Assembly: GCF_000013645.1 (NCBI RefSeq)
Contig: NC_007952.1
Coordinates: forward strand, 3,038,001 to 3,102,000
Length of the DNA stretch: 64,000 nucleotides
Reading direction: 5' to 3'
Origin: Paraburkholderia xenovorans LB400
Lineage (GTDB): Bacteria; Pseudomonadota; Gammaproteobacteria; Burkholderiales; Burkholderiaceae
The notes below the pieces were generated by a model. It had not been told where the DNA came from. It did no database searches and saw only the letters and a list, made by a program, of their open reading frames with translations. Each line of letters opens with the position of its first letter. The stretch's first letter is position 1. This document shows, piece by piece, positions 9,313 through 18,251 of the stretch. The position numbers and the translations under genes were made by a program.

Positions 9313-10611
9313 CTATCCCACCTCAACACGATTACGGCCCAACTTCTTCGCCCTGTAGAGCGCCCGATCCGCGCGCTTCATCAACGCATCTACGTCGCGC
9401 TCGCCTTCCGCGCGCGTGACCACGCCGATGCTAACGGTAAACGGAATCGGCTTCAGATGCCACGCATGCTCGAAATCCTGCTGCTCAATACGCTCGCGCA
9501 CTTCCTCCGCGAATCTATGCGCGAGACCGACATCCGCGCCGGGCAATGCCGCGACAAACTCCTCCCCGCCCCAGCGCGCGAACAGATTGGATCCGTGCGT
9601 AATCGACATACCAACCTTCGCGAGCACCCGCAGAACCTCATCGCCAATATCGTGACCATAGCTGTCATTGATCTTCTTGAAGAAATCAATGTCCAGAATG
9701 AACACGGACAGAACATCGTCGGTGCCGAGTACTTTATCGACGAATTCCAGAAACTCGCGGCGATTCGGCAGGCCTGTCAGCGCGTCGGTCACGGCCTGCT
9801 TCTTCAGCAGTTCCATTTGCCGGGCGCGATCGGTAATGTCGCGGACGACCGCCGTGAACTCCGTCACACCGTCCACGTCGATTTTAGAAATCGCGATTTC
9901 AACCGGGATGATCGAACCATCGCGGTGCTGCCCGTACACGCTGTTGCTCTCGTCCATGCGCGGCGGAGTCGACTGCCGCAGGTTCGTCAGCGGTGAGTCC
10001 GCGAACTGCCGCACGTGCTGCGAATGATTCGCGCGAAATTTTTCCGGCAACAGGGTTTCGATCGGCCGCCCCAGCACTTCGGCCGATGTATAGCCGAACA
10101 GATTCTCCGCCGCGCGGTTGAACAGTGTGATGTTGTGCTGCTGATCGATGGTGACAATCGCGTCGTAAGCCGAGTCGACCACCGCGCGATACCGCGAGGC
10201 GCTGACTTCCCCTTCGTGCGTCAAATACATTTTCGGCGCCATGTCGAAACCCGTTACGAGAATTTCGACGACGGCCCCGCCGCCGTTCGCGTGCCTGATC
10301 GGTTCGAGCGAGAGGCGCGACAACCGCGTGTCTTTGTGGAAGTCGTAAGCCTGCTCCACTTCCTGCGCTCTGCGGGACGTAAAGCACGCCTCGAGTTTCT
10401 CGCGTAACGCAGGCCGCGCGTAATCCGGAATCAGCGTATCGAATGGGATGGGAAATGCCTGATTGTCCGCATGCGCTCCGCCCATCATTTGCAAGAAGTG
10501 GTTATTGCCGGCGGTGACGACAAGTTCGCCGTTCTCATCGCGCCCGACTATGGCGACGCTGATCACAATGCCGTCCATGAACTCGTGCGGTTTGTTGGGC
10601 CATTCGGACAT
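9313..10611 (-). CDS. PAS-GGDEF diguanylate cyclase
   Basis: A 432-aa soluble sensor cyclase making c-di-GMP from two GTP. An N-terminal sensory region (about 1-135) with a PAS-like look precedes a canonical PAS domain (about 140-265, YDAIVTIDQQHNITLFNRAAENLFGY). The GGDEF domain (about 270-432) has TDALTGLPNRREF, DIDFFKKINDSYGHDIGD and the active-site motif RWGGEEF. The inhibitory I-site RxxD is replaced by HGSN, so product inhibition at that site is probably lost. The ATG follows AAGGTGAG. No transmembrane helix is present, so input is likely cytosolic, such as redox or a ligand. Confidence 0.92.
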   Translation of the reverse strand: MSEWPNKPHEFMDGIVISVAIVGRDENGELVVTAGNNHFLQMMGGAHADNQAFPIPFDTLIPDYARPALREKLEACFTSRRAQEVEQAYDFHKDTRLSRLSLEPIRHANGGGAVVEILVTGFDMAPKMYLTHEGEVSASRYRAVVDSAYDAIVTIDQQHNITLFNRAAENLFGYTSAEVLGRPIETLLPEKFRANHSQHVRQFADSPLTNLRQSTPPRMDESNSVYGQHRDGSIIPVEIAISKIDVDGVTEFTAVVRDITDRARQMELLKKQAVTDALTGLPNRREFLEFVDKVLGTDDVLSVFILDIDFFKKINDSYGHDIGDEVLRVLAKVGMSITHGSNLFARWGGEEFVAALPGADVGLAHRFAEEVRERIEQQDFEHAWHLKPIPFTVSIGVVTRAEGERDVDALMKRADRALYRAKKLGRNRVEVG

Positions 10612-11175
10612 AGTCTCACCTTACGAGAGCGTTATACCGTATCTATTTGAGTATCCTGGTCGCAATTGTTGCATAACCAGACTTATGGTATTTAGAGGCT
10701 CGAGGCTATTTTGTCTTCATGGTCGGATTGGATAGGCAGATGGTTCAGGCCCATGCGTGCGGCATCAACGGGACGAATACGAGCGGCACGGCCGAATGAA
10801 GCTCTTTATGGAGCCAACGGCGCACGGCAGTTCATGATTTTATGGGCGCGTTTGAGGCGCTTACCGGCTCAAGCCACCGGCTGTGCCGGTGGCATTTTAT
10901 TTTTGAAAGCCGCCTTTGGATTTGCAGTGGCGCGAGAAACGTCTTCTGTGGGTAGACGGAGCCTAATTCAATCTGCATAGGCGTGGCTCGGTTCGGCCAA
11001 TCGCCATCCCTTCGATCAGGGTATTTGCAATCCGACTTTTTGCTTGCAGTTTGCGATAGCAGATTCAACCGATGTCTGCCTCGCACGCCGCAGGCGAGGT
11101 GCGAGTCGCCGGCGGCCACTCTGCCCATCGCCGCCACGGTTTCGCGAGCACATAGTCCACCACGGACGCAAACGC
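10612..11175. other. intergenic region with one terminator
   Basis: About 560 bases without a supportable gene. The stretch next to 10611 is AT-rich and must contain the cyclase promoter. A strong hairpin terminator lies at 10873-10904, but no gene reads into it, so it may be left over from a deleted plus-strand gene. Confidence 0.5.
10873..10904 (+). terminator. rho-independent terminator
   Basis: A nine-base-pair stem GCCACCGGC/GCCGGTGGC with a TGT loop is followed by ATTTTATTTTT. The T-run lies on the plus strand, so it terminates rightward transcription. Confidence 0.85.
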
Positions 11176-11178
11176 CCG

Positions 11179-11390
11179 CTACCCCTGCGCGAGGTGCCGT
11201 TTCATCGCGCCGAACGCCGCGCCGTCGTATGCGCCGAGTGCTTCATCGCACAGCTTCGGGGCCTCTTCGAGCACGGCCTGGACCGTCTCGGGCGTGGCGT
11301 CTTCGTAGCCGGGCAACCCGCGATCTCGTCGAGTCCGGCCAGTTCCTTCATCACGAACAGCATATCGGCAACTGGAGCAGCATAGGTCAT
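11179..11390 (-). pseudogene. frameshifted N-terminal fragment of an acyl-CoA dehydrogenase
   Basis: From ATG 11390 the frame reads MTYAAPVADMLFVMKELAGL, the conserved N-terminus of the DmdC-like acyl-CoA dehydrogenases common in Burkholderia. After DEIAG one base is missing and the homology continues in the next frame as LPGYEDATPETVQAVLEEA and KLCDEAL. It then runs into an unrelated tail (GAYDGAAFGAMKRHL) and stops. The remaining 500 or so residues of the enzyme are absent. The start still has GGAGAAAG upstream. Confidence 0.75.
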
Positions 11391-11511
11391 CACTTTCTCC
11401 ACGGATCTGAACTGGAATAGCGAAGGGGTTGGGCGCGCGACATTCGTGAACCACGAACGCCGCGGCATATCAGGCGTATGGGAAGCAGTAAATCCGCTCC
11501 ACCATGCGCTG

Positions 11512-13044
11512 TCAGGCAGGTTCGGGGATCGGCTGCGAAGCGGGCGGCGAGGTCTGAATAAGCCGCATGCTGTGGCGCTCGCGATAATGCGCGTGCCACG
11601 CGAGTGCTTCTTCGATCAGATGAGGTGTCTGTCCGCCGCGCGCGCCCGCCTTTGCCACGTAGTCGCGCAGCGCGTCGCGGTACAGCGGGTCCGCGCAATG
11701 CGTGATGATCTGCTGCGCGCGTTCGCGCGGCGCCAGTCCGCGCAAGTCGGCCAAGCCGTGCTCGGTGACGATCACGTCGATATCCTGTCCGATATGGTCG
11801 ACGTGCGACACCATCGGCACGATGCTCGAAATATCGCCATCCTTCGCCAGCGACTTCGTCACGAACACGGAGAGGTACGCATTGCGCGCAAAGTCGCCAG
11901 AGCCCCCAATGCCGTTCATCATGTGCGTGCCGCCGACATGCGTCGAATTCACGTTGCCGTAGATGTCGCATTCGAGCGCGGTGTTCACCGCAATGACGCC
12001 CAGCCGGCGAATGACTTCCGGATGATTGCTGATTTCCTGCGGCCGCAGCAGGACGCGCGACCGGTAGCGGTCCAGTCCCTCGAAAAAGCGTGTCTGATAT
12101 TCGCTCGACAGCATGATCGCCGACGCACACGCGAAGTCGACACACCCGGCGTCGAGCAGTTCGATGGCGCCGTCCTGAAGCACCTCCGAATACATGCGCA
12201 GGCCGCTAAAACCTGAATCGACGAGCCCATGCAACACCGCATTCGCGATCGAGCCAACGCCGGCCTGAAGCGGCTGCAACGAGGAACCCAGCCGACCCGC
12301 GCGAACCTCGTGCGAGAAAAAGCCGCTCAGGTGTCCGGCGATCTGCGTGGTGTCGGCATCCGGCGGCAGAACCTTGTTGGGGCTGTCGCCCTTGCGCGTG
12401 ACGACGATCGCAGCGATCTTTGTGGGGTCCAGAGGAATATACGGAAGGCCGATTCTTTGCGCCGCGTTCGTGAGCGGGATAGGCTCCCGGTCGGGACGTG
12501 ATAGCGGCAGATAGACGTCGTGCAGCCCTTCGAGTTCGAGCGGCATATCCAGGTTGATCTCGACGATAACCTGCTTTGCGAGCGCGGCGAACACCGCCGA
12601 ATTGCCGACCGACATGGTCGGCACGATACCGGCCTCGCCAACCGCCACGGCTTCGATCACGGCGACATCGACGGGTCCGAGGAATCCGTCTCGCAGTTGC
12701 TCCGCCATTTCCGACAGGTGGAGGTCCATGAACATCGCCTCGCCGGCGTTGATCTGGTTGCGCAGGGATTTGTCCGACTGAAAAGGCATGCGCCGGGAAA
12801 TTGCACCCGCCTCGGCGAGCACTCCGTCGACCTCGTATCCCACCGATGCTCCTGTCATCAGTGTGATCCGTAACGACTGCTCGCGGGCACGCGCAGCGAG
12901 CGCGAGAGGGACCGCCTTGCAGTCGCCGGCGGCGCCAAAGCCGCTCATGCCGACGGTCATGCCGTCGTGAATCAGCGATGCGGCCTGCTCCGCCGTCACG
13001 ATCCTGTCGCGAAGCTGCGACAGGCGAATCCGCTCCTCAAGCAC
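11512..13044 (-). CDS. acetyl-CoA hydrolase / succinate:CoA transferase family
   Basis: Cytosolic family I CoA-transferase of 510 aa, transferring CoA between acetyl- or propionyl-CoA and an acid such as succinate. The N-terminal half has AEQAASLIHDGMTVGMSGFGAAGDCKAVP and the second half has NTALECDIYGNVNST, whose Glu is the expected CoA-thioester nucleophile. GGTHMMNGIGGSGDFARNA is the conserved glycine-rich loop. The gene is divergent from a LysR-type regulator, which probably controls it. Confidence 0.9.
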   Translation of the reverse strand: MLEERIRLSQLRDRIVTAEQAASLIHDGMTVGMSGFGAAGDCKAVPLALAARAREQSLRITLMTGASVGYEVDGVLAEAGAISRRMPFQSDKSLRNQINAGEAMFMDLHLSEMAEQLRDGFLGPVDVAVIEAVAVGEAGIVPTMSVGNSAVFAALAKQVIVEINLDMPLELEGLHDVYLPLSRPDREPIPLTNAAQRIGLPYIPLDPTKIAAIVVTRKGDSPNKVLPPDADTTQIAGHLSGFFSHEVRAGRLGSSLQPLQAGVGSIANAVLHGLVDSGFSGLRMYSEVLQDGAIELLDAGCVDFACASAIMLSSEYQTRFFEGLDRYRSRVLLRPQEISNHPEVIRRLGVIAVNTALECDIYGNVNSTHVGGTHMMNGIGGSGDFARNAYLSVFVTKSLAKDGDISSIVPMVSHVDHIGQDIDVIVTEHGLADLRGLAPRERAQQIITHCADPLYRDALRDYVAKAGARGGQTPHLIEEALAWHAHYRERHSMRLIQTSPPASQPIPEPA

Positions 13045-13213
13045 TTCTGCCTCCTTTGATACGGGACTTTATGCCGATGCGGCGCCATTCCGTTCGGTGA
13101 ATGACGCCTATCCGGCTCTATGTGCCATCAAGTTTAATGAAGATTCATCGATGCATAACGTGATTTAATGTCATGATTTCCAGTCGTTTTTTTCATGACC
13201 TCGTGGTACGGAC

Positions 13214-14128
13214 ATGCCGATCGATATCCGCGCATTGCGCTACTTTGTGGAAACCGTCCAGCTGGGCAGCTTCACCCAGGCGGCGGCCGCCGTCTTTGTC
13301 ACCCAGTCGACAATCAGCAAGATGGTGCGGCAGCTCGAAGACGAAGTCGGCCAACCGCTTCTGATTCGCGACGGCAGACAGGTGCAGCTCACCGATGTCG
13401 GGCGTGTGGTCTACGAGCGCGGCTTGCAGGCACTTTCCGTGATTCGCGAACTGCAAACGGAGGTCGCCGACGTTGCGCAGCTCGGTCGTGGCCAGCTCAC
13501 GGTAGGTATGCCGCCAATGGGCAACCTGTTCTTCCCGGCCGCCGTCAGGGCCTTTCAGCAACGCTACCCGAAGCTCGAACTGCGGCTCGCCGAACACGGT
13601 GGCCAGTTGCTCGAACAGAAGGTGATTGCGGGTGAACTGGAAGTAGGCGCAACCGTGCTATTGCCGGGACGCAGCCAGGAGCAGCTCGCGACTCGCGTAA
13701 TCGCGCGCTGCACGATCTGGGCCGTCGGACCGCGCGAGATGCCGTGGGCGGGACGCCGCACCGTGAAGCTCGCCGCGCTGAAGGACCAGCCGCTGATCCT
13801 GCTGGACGACGGATTTGCGTTAACCCGTCGCCTTCACGCGGCATTTCAGGAGGCCGGCATCGAGCCGCATGTCGTGGCCAGAAGCGGCCACTGGGACTTT
13901 CTTGCGGCGATGGCGGCCGCGGGGCTTGGCACCACCTTCCTGCCGGAACCGTTTCTGGCACGCCTCGACGTCGGCAATCTCGCGATCGCGCGGGTGACGG
14001 AGCCCGCACTCGACTGGACGCTCACGCACATCTGGTCCCCGGATCGCTACATGTCACACGCGGCGCGCGCGTGGCTTGCCATCTGCGACGAAGTGTTGGG
14101 CAAACAGGCGCGCGTCGGCGCGCCTTAG
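13214..14128 (+). CDS. LysR-type transcriptional regulator
   Basis: A 304-aa regulator with an N-terminal winged helix-turn-helix (ALRYFVETVQLGSFTQAAAA then TQSTISKMVRQLEDEVG, residues 6-45) and a periplasmic-binding-like effector domain (about 90-295). It is transcribed divergently from the CoA-transferase gene across about 170 bases of AT-rich sequence. That is the usual LysR/target arrangement, with the regulator binding between them in response to a carboxylate or CoA metabolite. The effector is not predictable from the sequence. Confidence 0.92.
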   Translation: MPIDIRALRYFVETVQLGSFTQAAAAVFVTQSTISKMVRQLEDEVGQPLLIRDGRQVQLTDVGRVVYERGLQALSVIRELQTEVADVAQLGRGQLTVGMPPMGNLFFPAAVRAFQQRYPKLELRLAEHGGQLLEQKVIAGELEVGATVLLPGRSQEQLATRVIARCTIWAVGPREMPWAGRRTVKLAALKDQPLILLDDGFALTRRLHAAFQEAGIEPHVVARSGHWDFLAAMAAAGLGTTFLPEPFLARLDVGNLAIARVTEPALDWTLTHIWSPDRYMSHAARAWLAICDEVLGKQARVGAP

Positions 14129-14282
14129 TCCCCTGGAGCGCCGTTATCGACTTGCGGCCGGGCAATGAGCAGTTGCATTGCATGCGTAACCTCTGACGAT
14201 TGCTGCTAGCATCGCGAAGCGTCATGCCGTTGCTGCCGCTGTAGCCGGCGCTACAGGCGTTTCCGTTACCTGGGGTAGCAAG

Positions 14283-15512
14283 GTGATTCTCGATATCCGG
14301 ACACTTTACGTTGTCACTGCGGTCGCCTGTCTCGTACTCGGCGCGCTGCAGCTGGTCGCCTACGGTACACAACGGTTTGAGCGCTGGCCGGCATGGTGGG
14401 GCCTCAGCAATGTGCTGCTGGGATTGGGAACGCTCGGCGTCGCGCTGCGCGGCATGGCGCCTGATTTCGTGACCGTCCAACTGGCGAACGCTGTGACGGT
14501 AGCCGCGTTTCTGGTACTGCTCGTGTCCGTGCGTGCCTTCGCGCAGCGGCCGGCGCTGCCCTGGTGGCTGATCGTGGTCATCGCTGCGTCGCAAGTACTG
14601 CTCTTCACCTTCTGGTCCGCGCCGGGCGACTTCCGCGAGCGTATCGCATTCGAGTCCGTGCTCTTCGCGCTGTTCGACGCGGCAATCGTGGTCGAAGGAG
14701 TGCGGCTGGCACGGCGGCATCGTCTCAAGTCCGCGTGGCTGCTCGCGGGATGCTTTGGTGCGACCGCCCTGCTGTTTTCGGTGCGTGCAGCGATGGCCTC
14801 ACGGGGCGCGATTGGCGGCACGACACTGTTTTCTTCCCCCACGCCGATCTACCAATGGATGGCCGCGACAGGCGAGGTGTTCATTACGCTGCGCGGCTTC
14901 ACATTGCTGCTGATGGCCGCCGAACGCAGCCACCAGTTGCTGTTCGACCATGCGCAGCGCGATCCCTTGACGGGTGCGTTGAATCGCAGCGGCCTGCGCC
15001 TGTCGTATGAGCGGGTGGCAGCCGCTCGCGGCATGGCGCGACATGCCGACACGATGTTGGGCACCGTGTCGCTCATCGTGATCGATCTCGACCACTTCAA
15101 GGCGATCAACGACACACATGGCCATACGACGGGCGACGATGTGCTGCGGTTATTCGCGACCACCGCGCGCGACGACCTGCGCACCGGCGACACGCTCGCA
15201 CGCTATGGCGGCGACGAATTCGTCGTGATGCTGCCGCACACCGCCGGCGGCGAGGCGCTTGCGATTGCCGAGCGGATCCGCGTCGCGTTCGCGAATGCGA
15301 CTGGCGCGCTTGGTACGCTCGGTACGCTTGCGGTCCAGCCGACACTGAGCGTGGGCATCGCTACCGGCAGCCTCGCCGGCGACACCCTCGACACAATCCT
15401 GCAACGCGCCGATGAGGCGCTCTACCGTTCGAAGCGCGAAGGCCGTAACCGTGTGCGCGTCGCGGCGCTCTGTAACGGAGATAGTGGGGACGACGAAATG
15501 CTGGTGGATTGA
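14283..15512 (+). CDS. membrane-anchored GGDEF diguanylate cyclase
   Basis: Inner-membrane diguanylate cyclase of 409 aa. About six hydrophobic helices (residues 5-215) precede a C-terminal GGDEF domain (about 225-400) with RDPLTGALNRSGL, DLDHFKAINDTHGHTTGD and the active motif RYGGDEF. The allosteric I-site is intact (RTGD, five residues before the RYGGDEF block), unlike the soluble cyclase at 9313. The start is GTG with only a weak ribosome-binding site. The membrane domain is of the seven-helix sensor type that may detect a small ligand. The gene is alone. Confidence 0.9.
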   Translation: MILDIRTLYVVTAVACLVLGALQLVAYGTQRFERWPAWWGLSNVLLGLGTLGVALRGMAPDFVTVQLANAVTVAAFLVLLVSVRAFAQRPALPWWLIVVIAASQVLLFTFWSAPGDFRERIAFESVLFALFDAAIVVEGVRLARRHRLKSAWLLAGCFGATALLFSVRAAMASRGAIGGTTLFSSPTPIYQWMAATGEVFITLRGFTLLLMAAERSHQLLFDHAQRDPLTGALNRSGLRLSYERVAAARGMARHADTMLGTVSLIVIDLDHFKAINDTHGHTTGDDVLRLFATTARDDLRTGDTLARYGGDEFVVMLPHTAGGEALAIAERIRVAFANATGALGTLGTLAVQPTLSVGIATGSLAGDTLDTILQRADEALYRSKREGRNRVRVAALCNGDSGDDEMLVD

Positions 15513-15537
15513 TCCGGCTGCCACTTCTCGCTTCTCG

Positions 15538-16569
15538 CTATGCGCTGTCCGAAGCCAACACATAGTCCTTCTTTAACGGCTTCCCCAGATCGAGCACGGC
15601 CTTTCCGATCTGACGCCGCTCCTCGAGGGCTGCATGCGCGTCTTCGACATCATCGAGCGAGTAAGAACCTTGGATCGAAACCGATAGCGAGCCGTCGAGC
15701 AGAGCCGTGAACACATCGTCGGCACGGCGCTGGACGGATTGCGCATCGGCAAGATGATCCGCCAGTCGTGGTCGCGTCAGATAGAGCGACCCGGATTCGC
15801 CCAGTTCGATCGGATCGAGGTCGCTCAGCGAACCGGACACGGATCCGTAGTTCACGACGAGCCCACGCGTTCGCGTCGCCCGAAAACTGTCGCGTAGCGT
15901 CACCTTTCCCACCGGATCGAAGACCACGTCAACGCCCTTCCCGCCGGTTGCTTCACGTACGGCATCGGCAAAGCGCCCGTTGTCGTAGAGCACCACATGG
16001 TCAGCGCCAAGCCGACGCACGACCTCGGCTTTCTGCTCCGAACTCGCCGTGGCGAAAATCGTCGCTCCCGCGCGCTTGCCCATCTGGACGAGCAACTGGC
16101 CAATGCTGCCGGACGCCGCGTGAATCAGGCAGGTGCGTCCCGGCGCAAGTTGACCGACGTCGTGGCAGAGGTAGTGCGCCGTCGATCCCTGGAAGATCGC
16201 GGCGGCGGCGAGATCGAAGCCGACTGCATCCGGGATTCTCGCGACACGGGCCGCCGGCACGACCGCGAGCTCGGCATAACTGCCCCATGCAATGCACCAC
16301 GCGACGCGATCGCCCGGCACGAACGACGTCACCTCCCGACCGACCGCTACGACTTCACCTGCGCCTTCCATGCCGAGCGTGACCGGCAAACGTACCGGAT
16401 AGGTCGTGGACTTCGCGTACTTGCCCTGGCGCGTGTGAACATCCATGAAGTTGATGCCGGCGAAGGCCACCTTGATCAGCACATCAGCGGGACCGGGCGC
16501 AGGAATGGGGATGTTTTGCCGCAACAGGACTTCCGGGCCGCCATAGTTAACGATGCGTATCGCTTTCAA
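15538..16569 (-). CDS. zinc-independent quinone oxidoreductase (MDR family)
   Basis: A 343-aa NADPH:quinone reductase-like enzyme of the medium-chain dehydrogenase family. KAIRIVNYGGPEVL starts the GroES-like domain. The Rossmann fold has HAASGSIGQLLVQMGKRAGA (about 145-164), and the usual zinc ligands of alcohol dehydrogenases are absent. The TTG at 16569 is preferred over the ATG at 16587 because GGAG lies six bases upstream and family homology starts there. The gene is transcribed away from the first MmgE/PrpD gene, with which it shares an upstream region of about 240 bases. Confidence 0.9.
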   Translation of the reverse strand: MKAIRIVNYGGPEVLLRQNIPIPAPGPADVLIKVAFAGINFMDVHTRQGKYAKSTTYPVRLPVTLGMEGAGEVVAVGREVTSFVPGDRVAWCIAWGSYAELAVVPAARVARIPDAVGFDLAAAAIFQGSTAHYLCHDVGQLAPGRTCLIHAASGSIGQLLVQMGKRAGATIFATASSEQKAEVVRRLGADHVVLYDNGRFADAVREATGGKGVDVVFDPVGKVTLRDSFRATRTRGLVVNYGSVSGSLSDLDPIELGESGSLYLTRPRLADHLADAQSVQRRADDVFTALLDGSLSVSIQGSYSLDDVEDAHAALEERRQIGKAVLDLGKPLKKDYVLASDSA

Positions 16570-16668
16570 ATCAATTCTCCACTGCATGTCAGGACGGCGC
16601 CGCCGCGAAGGCCGCGGAAAGAACTCCGCACGCCGAAAACCGGGATCCGAAAACCATTTTACGCGCTA

Positions 16669-16694
16669 GAGTACATTGGTATACACTCGTACTC
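16669..16694. promoter_or_regulatory. candidate GntR operator, copy 1
   Basis: A 26-bp three-part palindrome: GAGTAC, four bases, central GTATAC, four bases, GTACTC. It is perfectly symmetric around GTATAC in its outer and inner blocks. A near-identical site lies at 25205-25230 with the same 10-base spacing. It sits 112 bases upstream of the MmgE/PrpD start at 16806. Confidence 0.65.
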
Positions 16695-16805
16695 AACAGA
16701 AAAACCTGTATAACGTCAGCGCTTTTAGTCAGTACCGGGGTGTCGCGACAGTGGGTGCCGCCTCGTCAGCCGCAGCGACATCAGGACTTATGGAGGCGTG
16801 ACGTC

Positions 16806-18176
16806 ATGACCCATCTTGCGCGCGAATTCACGGAACTCATCCTCGGCTGGCCTGCGGACGATCCGGCGTTAATCGAGCGCTGCCAGTTGCTGCTGATGGA
16901 CGGCGTCGCGGTGGCTGCAGCCGGCGCATCGGAGCCGGGACCGACGCACATGGCGCGGTTGTCGCAAGAACAATCCGAATGCGCCGGGCCGGCCACCGTC
17001 ATTGGCCACGGGTTTAGCGCACCACCGCCAATCGCCGCGCGCATCAACGGCATGTCAATGCATGTGCTCGATTACGAGCCGATGTGGAATCCGCCCAATC
17101 ATGCGGTGTCGCCGCTGCTTCCGGCGCTGCTCGCACTAGCCGAGCAGCGGGAACATACGTCGGGTGAACTACAGGGCGAGGCGCTGCTGCGCGCGTTCGC
17201 GAAGGGTATCGAAGCGCAGGGGCGGCTGCGGCTATCCTCGGCGCAGATCGAGCCGGCCCAGTTGAGCCTGCACCCGCCGGGCATTGTCGGGCCGTTGGCG
17301 ACCGCGCTCGCATGCGCCGATCTGCTCGGGCTCGACACCTTGTCCGCGACGGCGGCGGTTTGCATCGCTGCGTCGCGCAGTAGCGGTGTGATGGCCAACA
17401 TCGGCTCGCAAACGAAAGCGCTGCATTGCGGCGACGCCGCCGCACATGGTCTCGAAGCCGCGCTGCTCGCGCGTCGCGGTTTTACCGCAAACCCCGACGC
17501 GCTCGGCGGCCCGCGCGGCTGGGGCCATGCCTACTTCGGCGAACGTTTCACAACTGAACCGCTGCTGGCGCCGCTCGGCCTGGGCCGTGCTTTAGTGCCG
17601 GGTCCGTCGTGGAAGCTGTTCCCATCGCAATTCGCGACACACTTCGGTATCGCGGCCGCGCTCGACGTCCGCGCACAAATCGACGCGTCCGCCACATTCC
17701 GCGCAGACGACATCACGCGGATCGAATTGCATGCGCCGGCAATGCCGTACATCGACAGGCCGTTTCCGGAAACCGGACTCGACGGCAAATTCTCGTGGCA
17801 ATACACGGCGACGATTGCGTTGCTCGACGGCAAGGTCGACCCGGCGTCGTTCACCAACAGCCGCCGTTTCGCCGAAGACGCGCAGACGCTGCTCAATCGC
17901 TTCACACTGTCTGCCGACCCGGGCATTTCCGGCGCGCTCGACAAGATGCACGTAGAGATCACGGTGCATCTGAAGGACGGCCGCACTGTGACCTCGCGCT
18001 GCGACGCCCCGCCCGGAAGCTGGAGCCGCCCGGTAGACGCCGAAGCGGTGACGAAGAAGGCGCGCAGCCTGCTGGAAAGCACGCTCGGTCATGAACGCGC
18101 GGACCACACGCTGAAGTCGGTCACGCAGCCACCAAGGCTTCTGAGCGTCCGCGCGCTGATGGCGTGCCTGCGCTGA
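16806..18176 (+). CDS. MmgE/PrpD family protein, paralogue 1
   Basis: A 456-aa cytosolic protein of the 2-methylcitrate dehydratase / cis-aconitate decarboxylase fold. Conserved marks are KALHCGDAAAHGLEAALLARRG (Lys and His) and KLFPSQFATHFG (K-x-[FY]-P...H). The usual acidic D[YF]DD motif after the first His reads DYEP here, so the activity may differ from its two paralogues downstream. The ATG at 16806 is chosen because GGAGG lies nine bases upstream and homology starts at EFTELILGW. It is the first gene of the cluster and has the candidate operator at 16669-16694 in front. Confidence 0.85.
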   Translation: MTHLAREFTELILGWPADDPALIERCQLLLMDGVAVAAAGASEPGPTHMARLSQEQSECAGPATVIGHGFSAPPPIAARINGMSMHVLDYEPMWNPPNHAVSPLLPALLALAEQREHTSGELQGEALLRAFAKGIEAQGRLRLSSAQIEPAQLSLHPPGIVGPLATALACADLLGLDTLSATAAVCIAASRSSGVMANIGSQTKALHCGDAAAHGLEAALLARRGFTANPDALGGPRGWGHAYFGERFTTEPLLAPLGLGRALVPGPSWKLFPSQFATHFGIAAALDVRAQIDASATFRADDITRIELHAPAMPYIDRPFPETGLDGKFSWQYTATIALLDGKVDPASFTNSRRFAEDAQTLLNRFTLSADPGISGALDKMHVEITVHLKDGRTVTSRCDAPPGSWSRPVDAEAVTKKARSLLESTLGHERADHTLKSVTQPPRLLSVRALMACLR

Positions 18177-18211
18177 GCGCCGCCGTGGCCGACTATACTT
18201 GTCGTACCGTC

Positions 18212-18235
18212 TGCCGTATGGCGGCCCCTACGGCA
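18212..18235. promoter_or_regulatory. inverted repeat ahead of the GntR gene
   Basis: TGCCGTA, ten bases, TACGGCA. It lies 17 bases before the regulator's ATG and could be an autoregulatory site or a leader hairpin. Its sequence differs from the GTATAC palindromes. Confidence 0.35.
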
Positions 18236-18251
18236 AACCGTTCCGGACACA

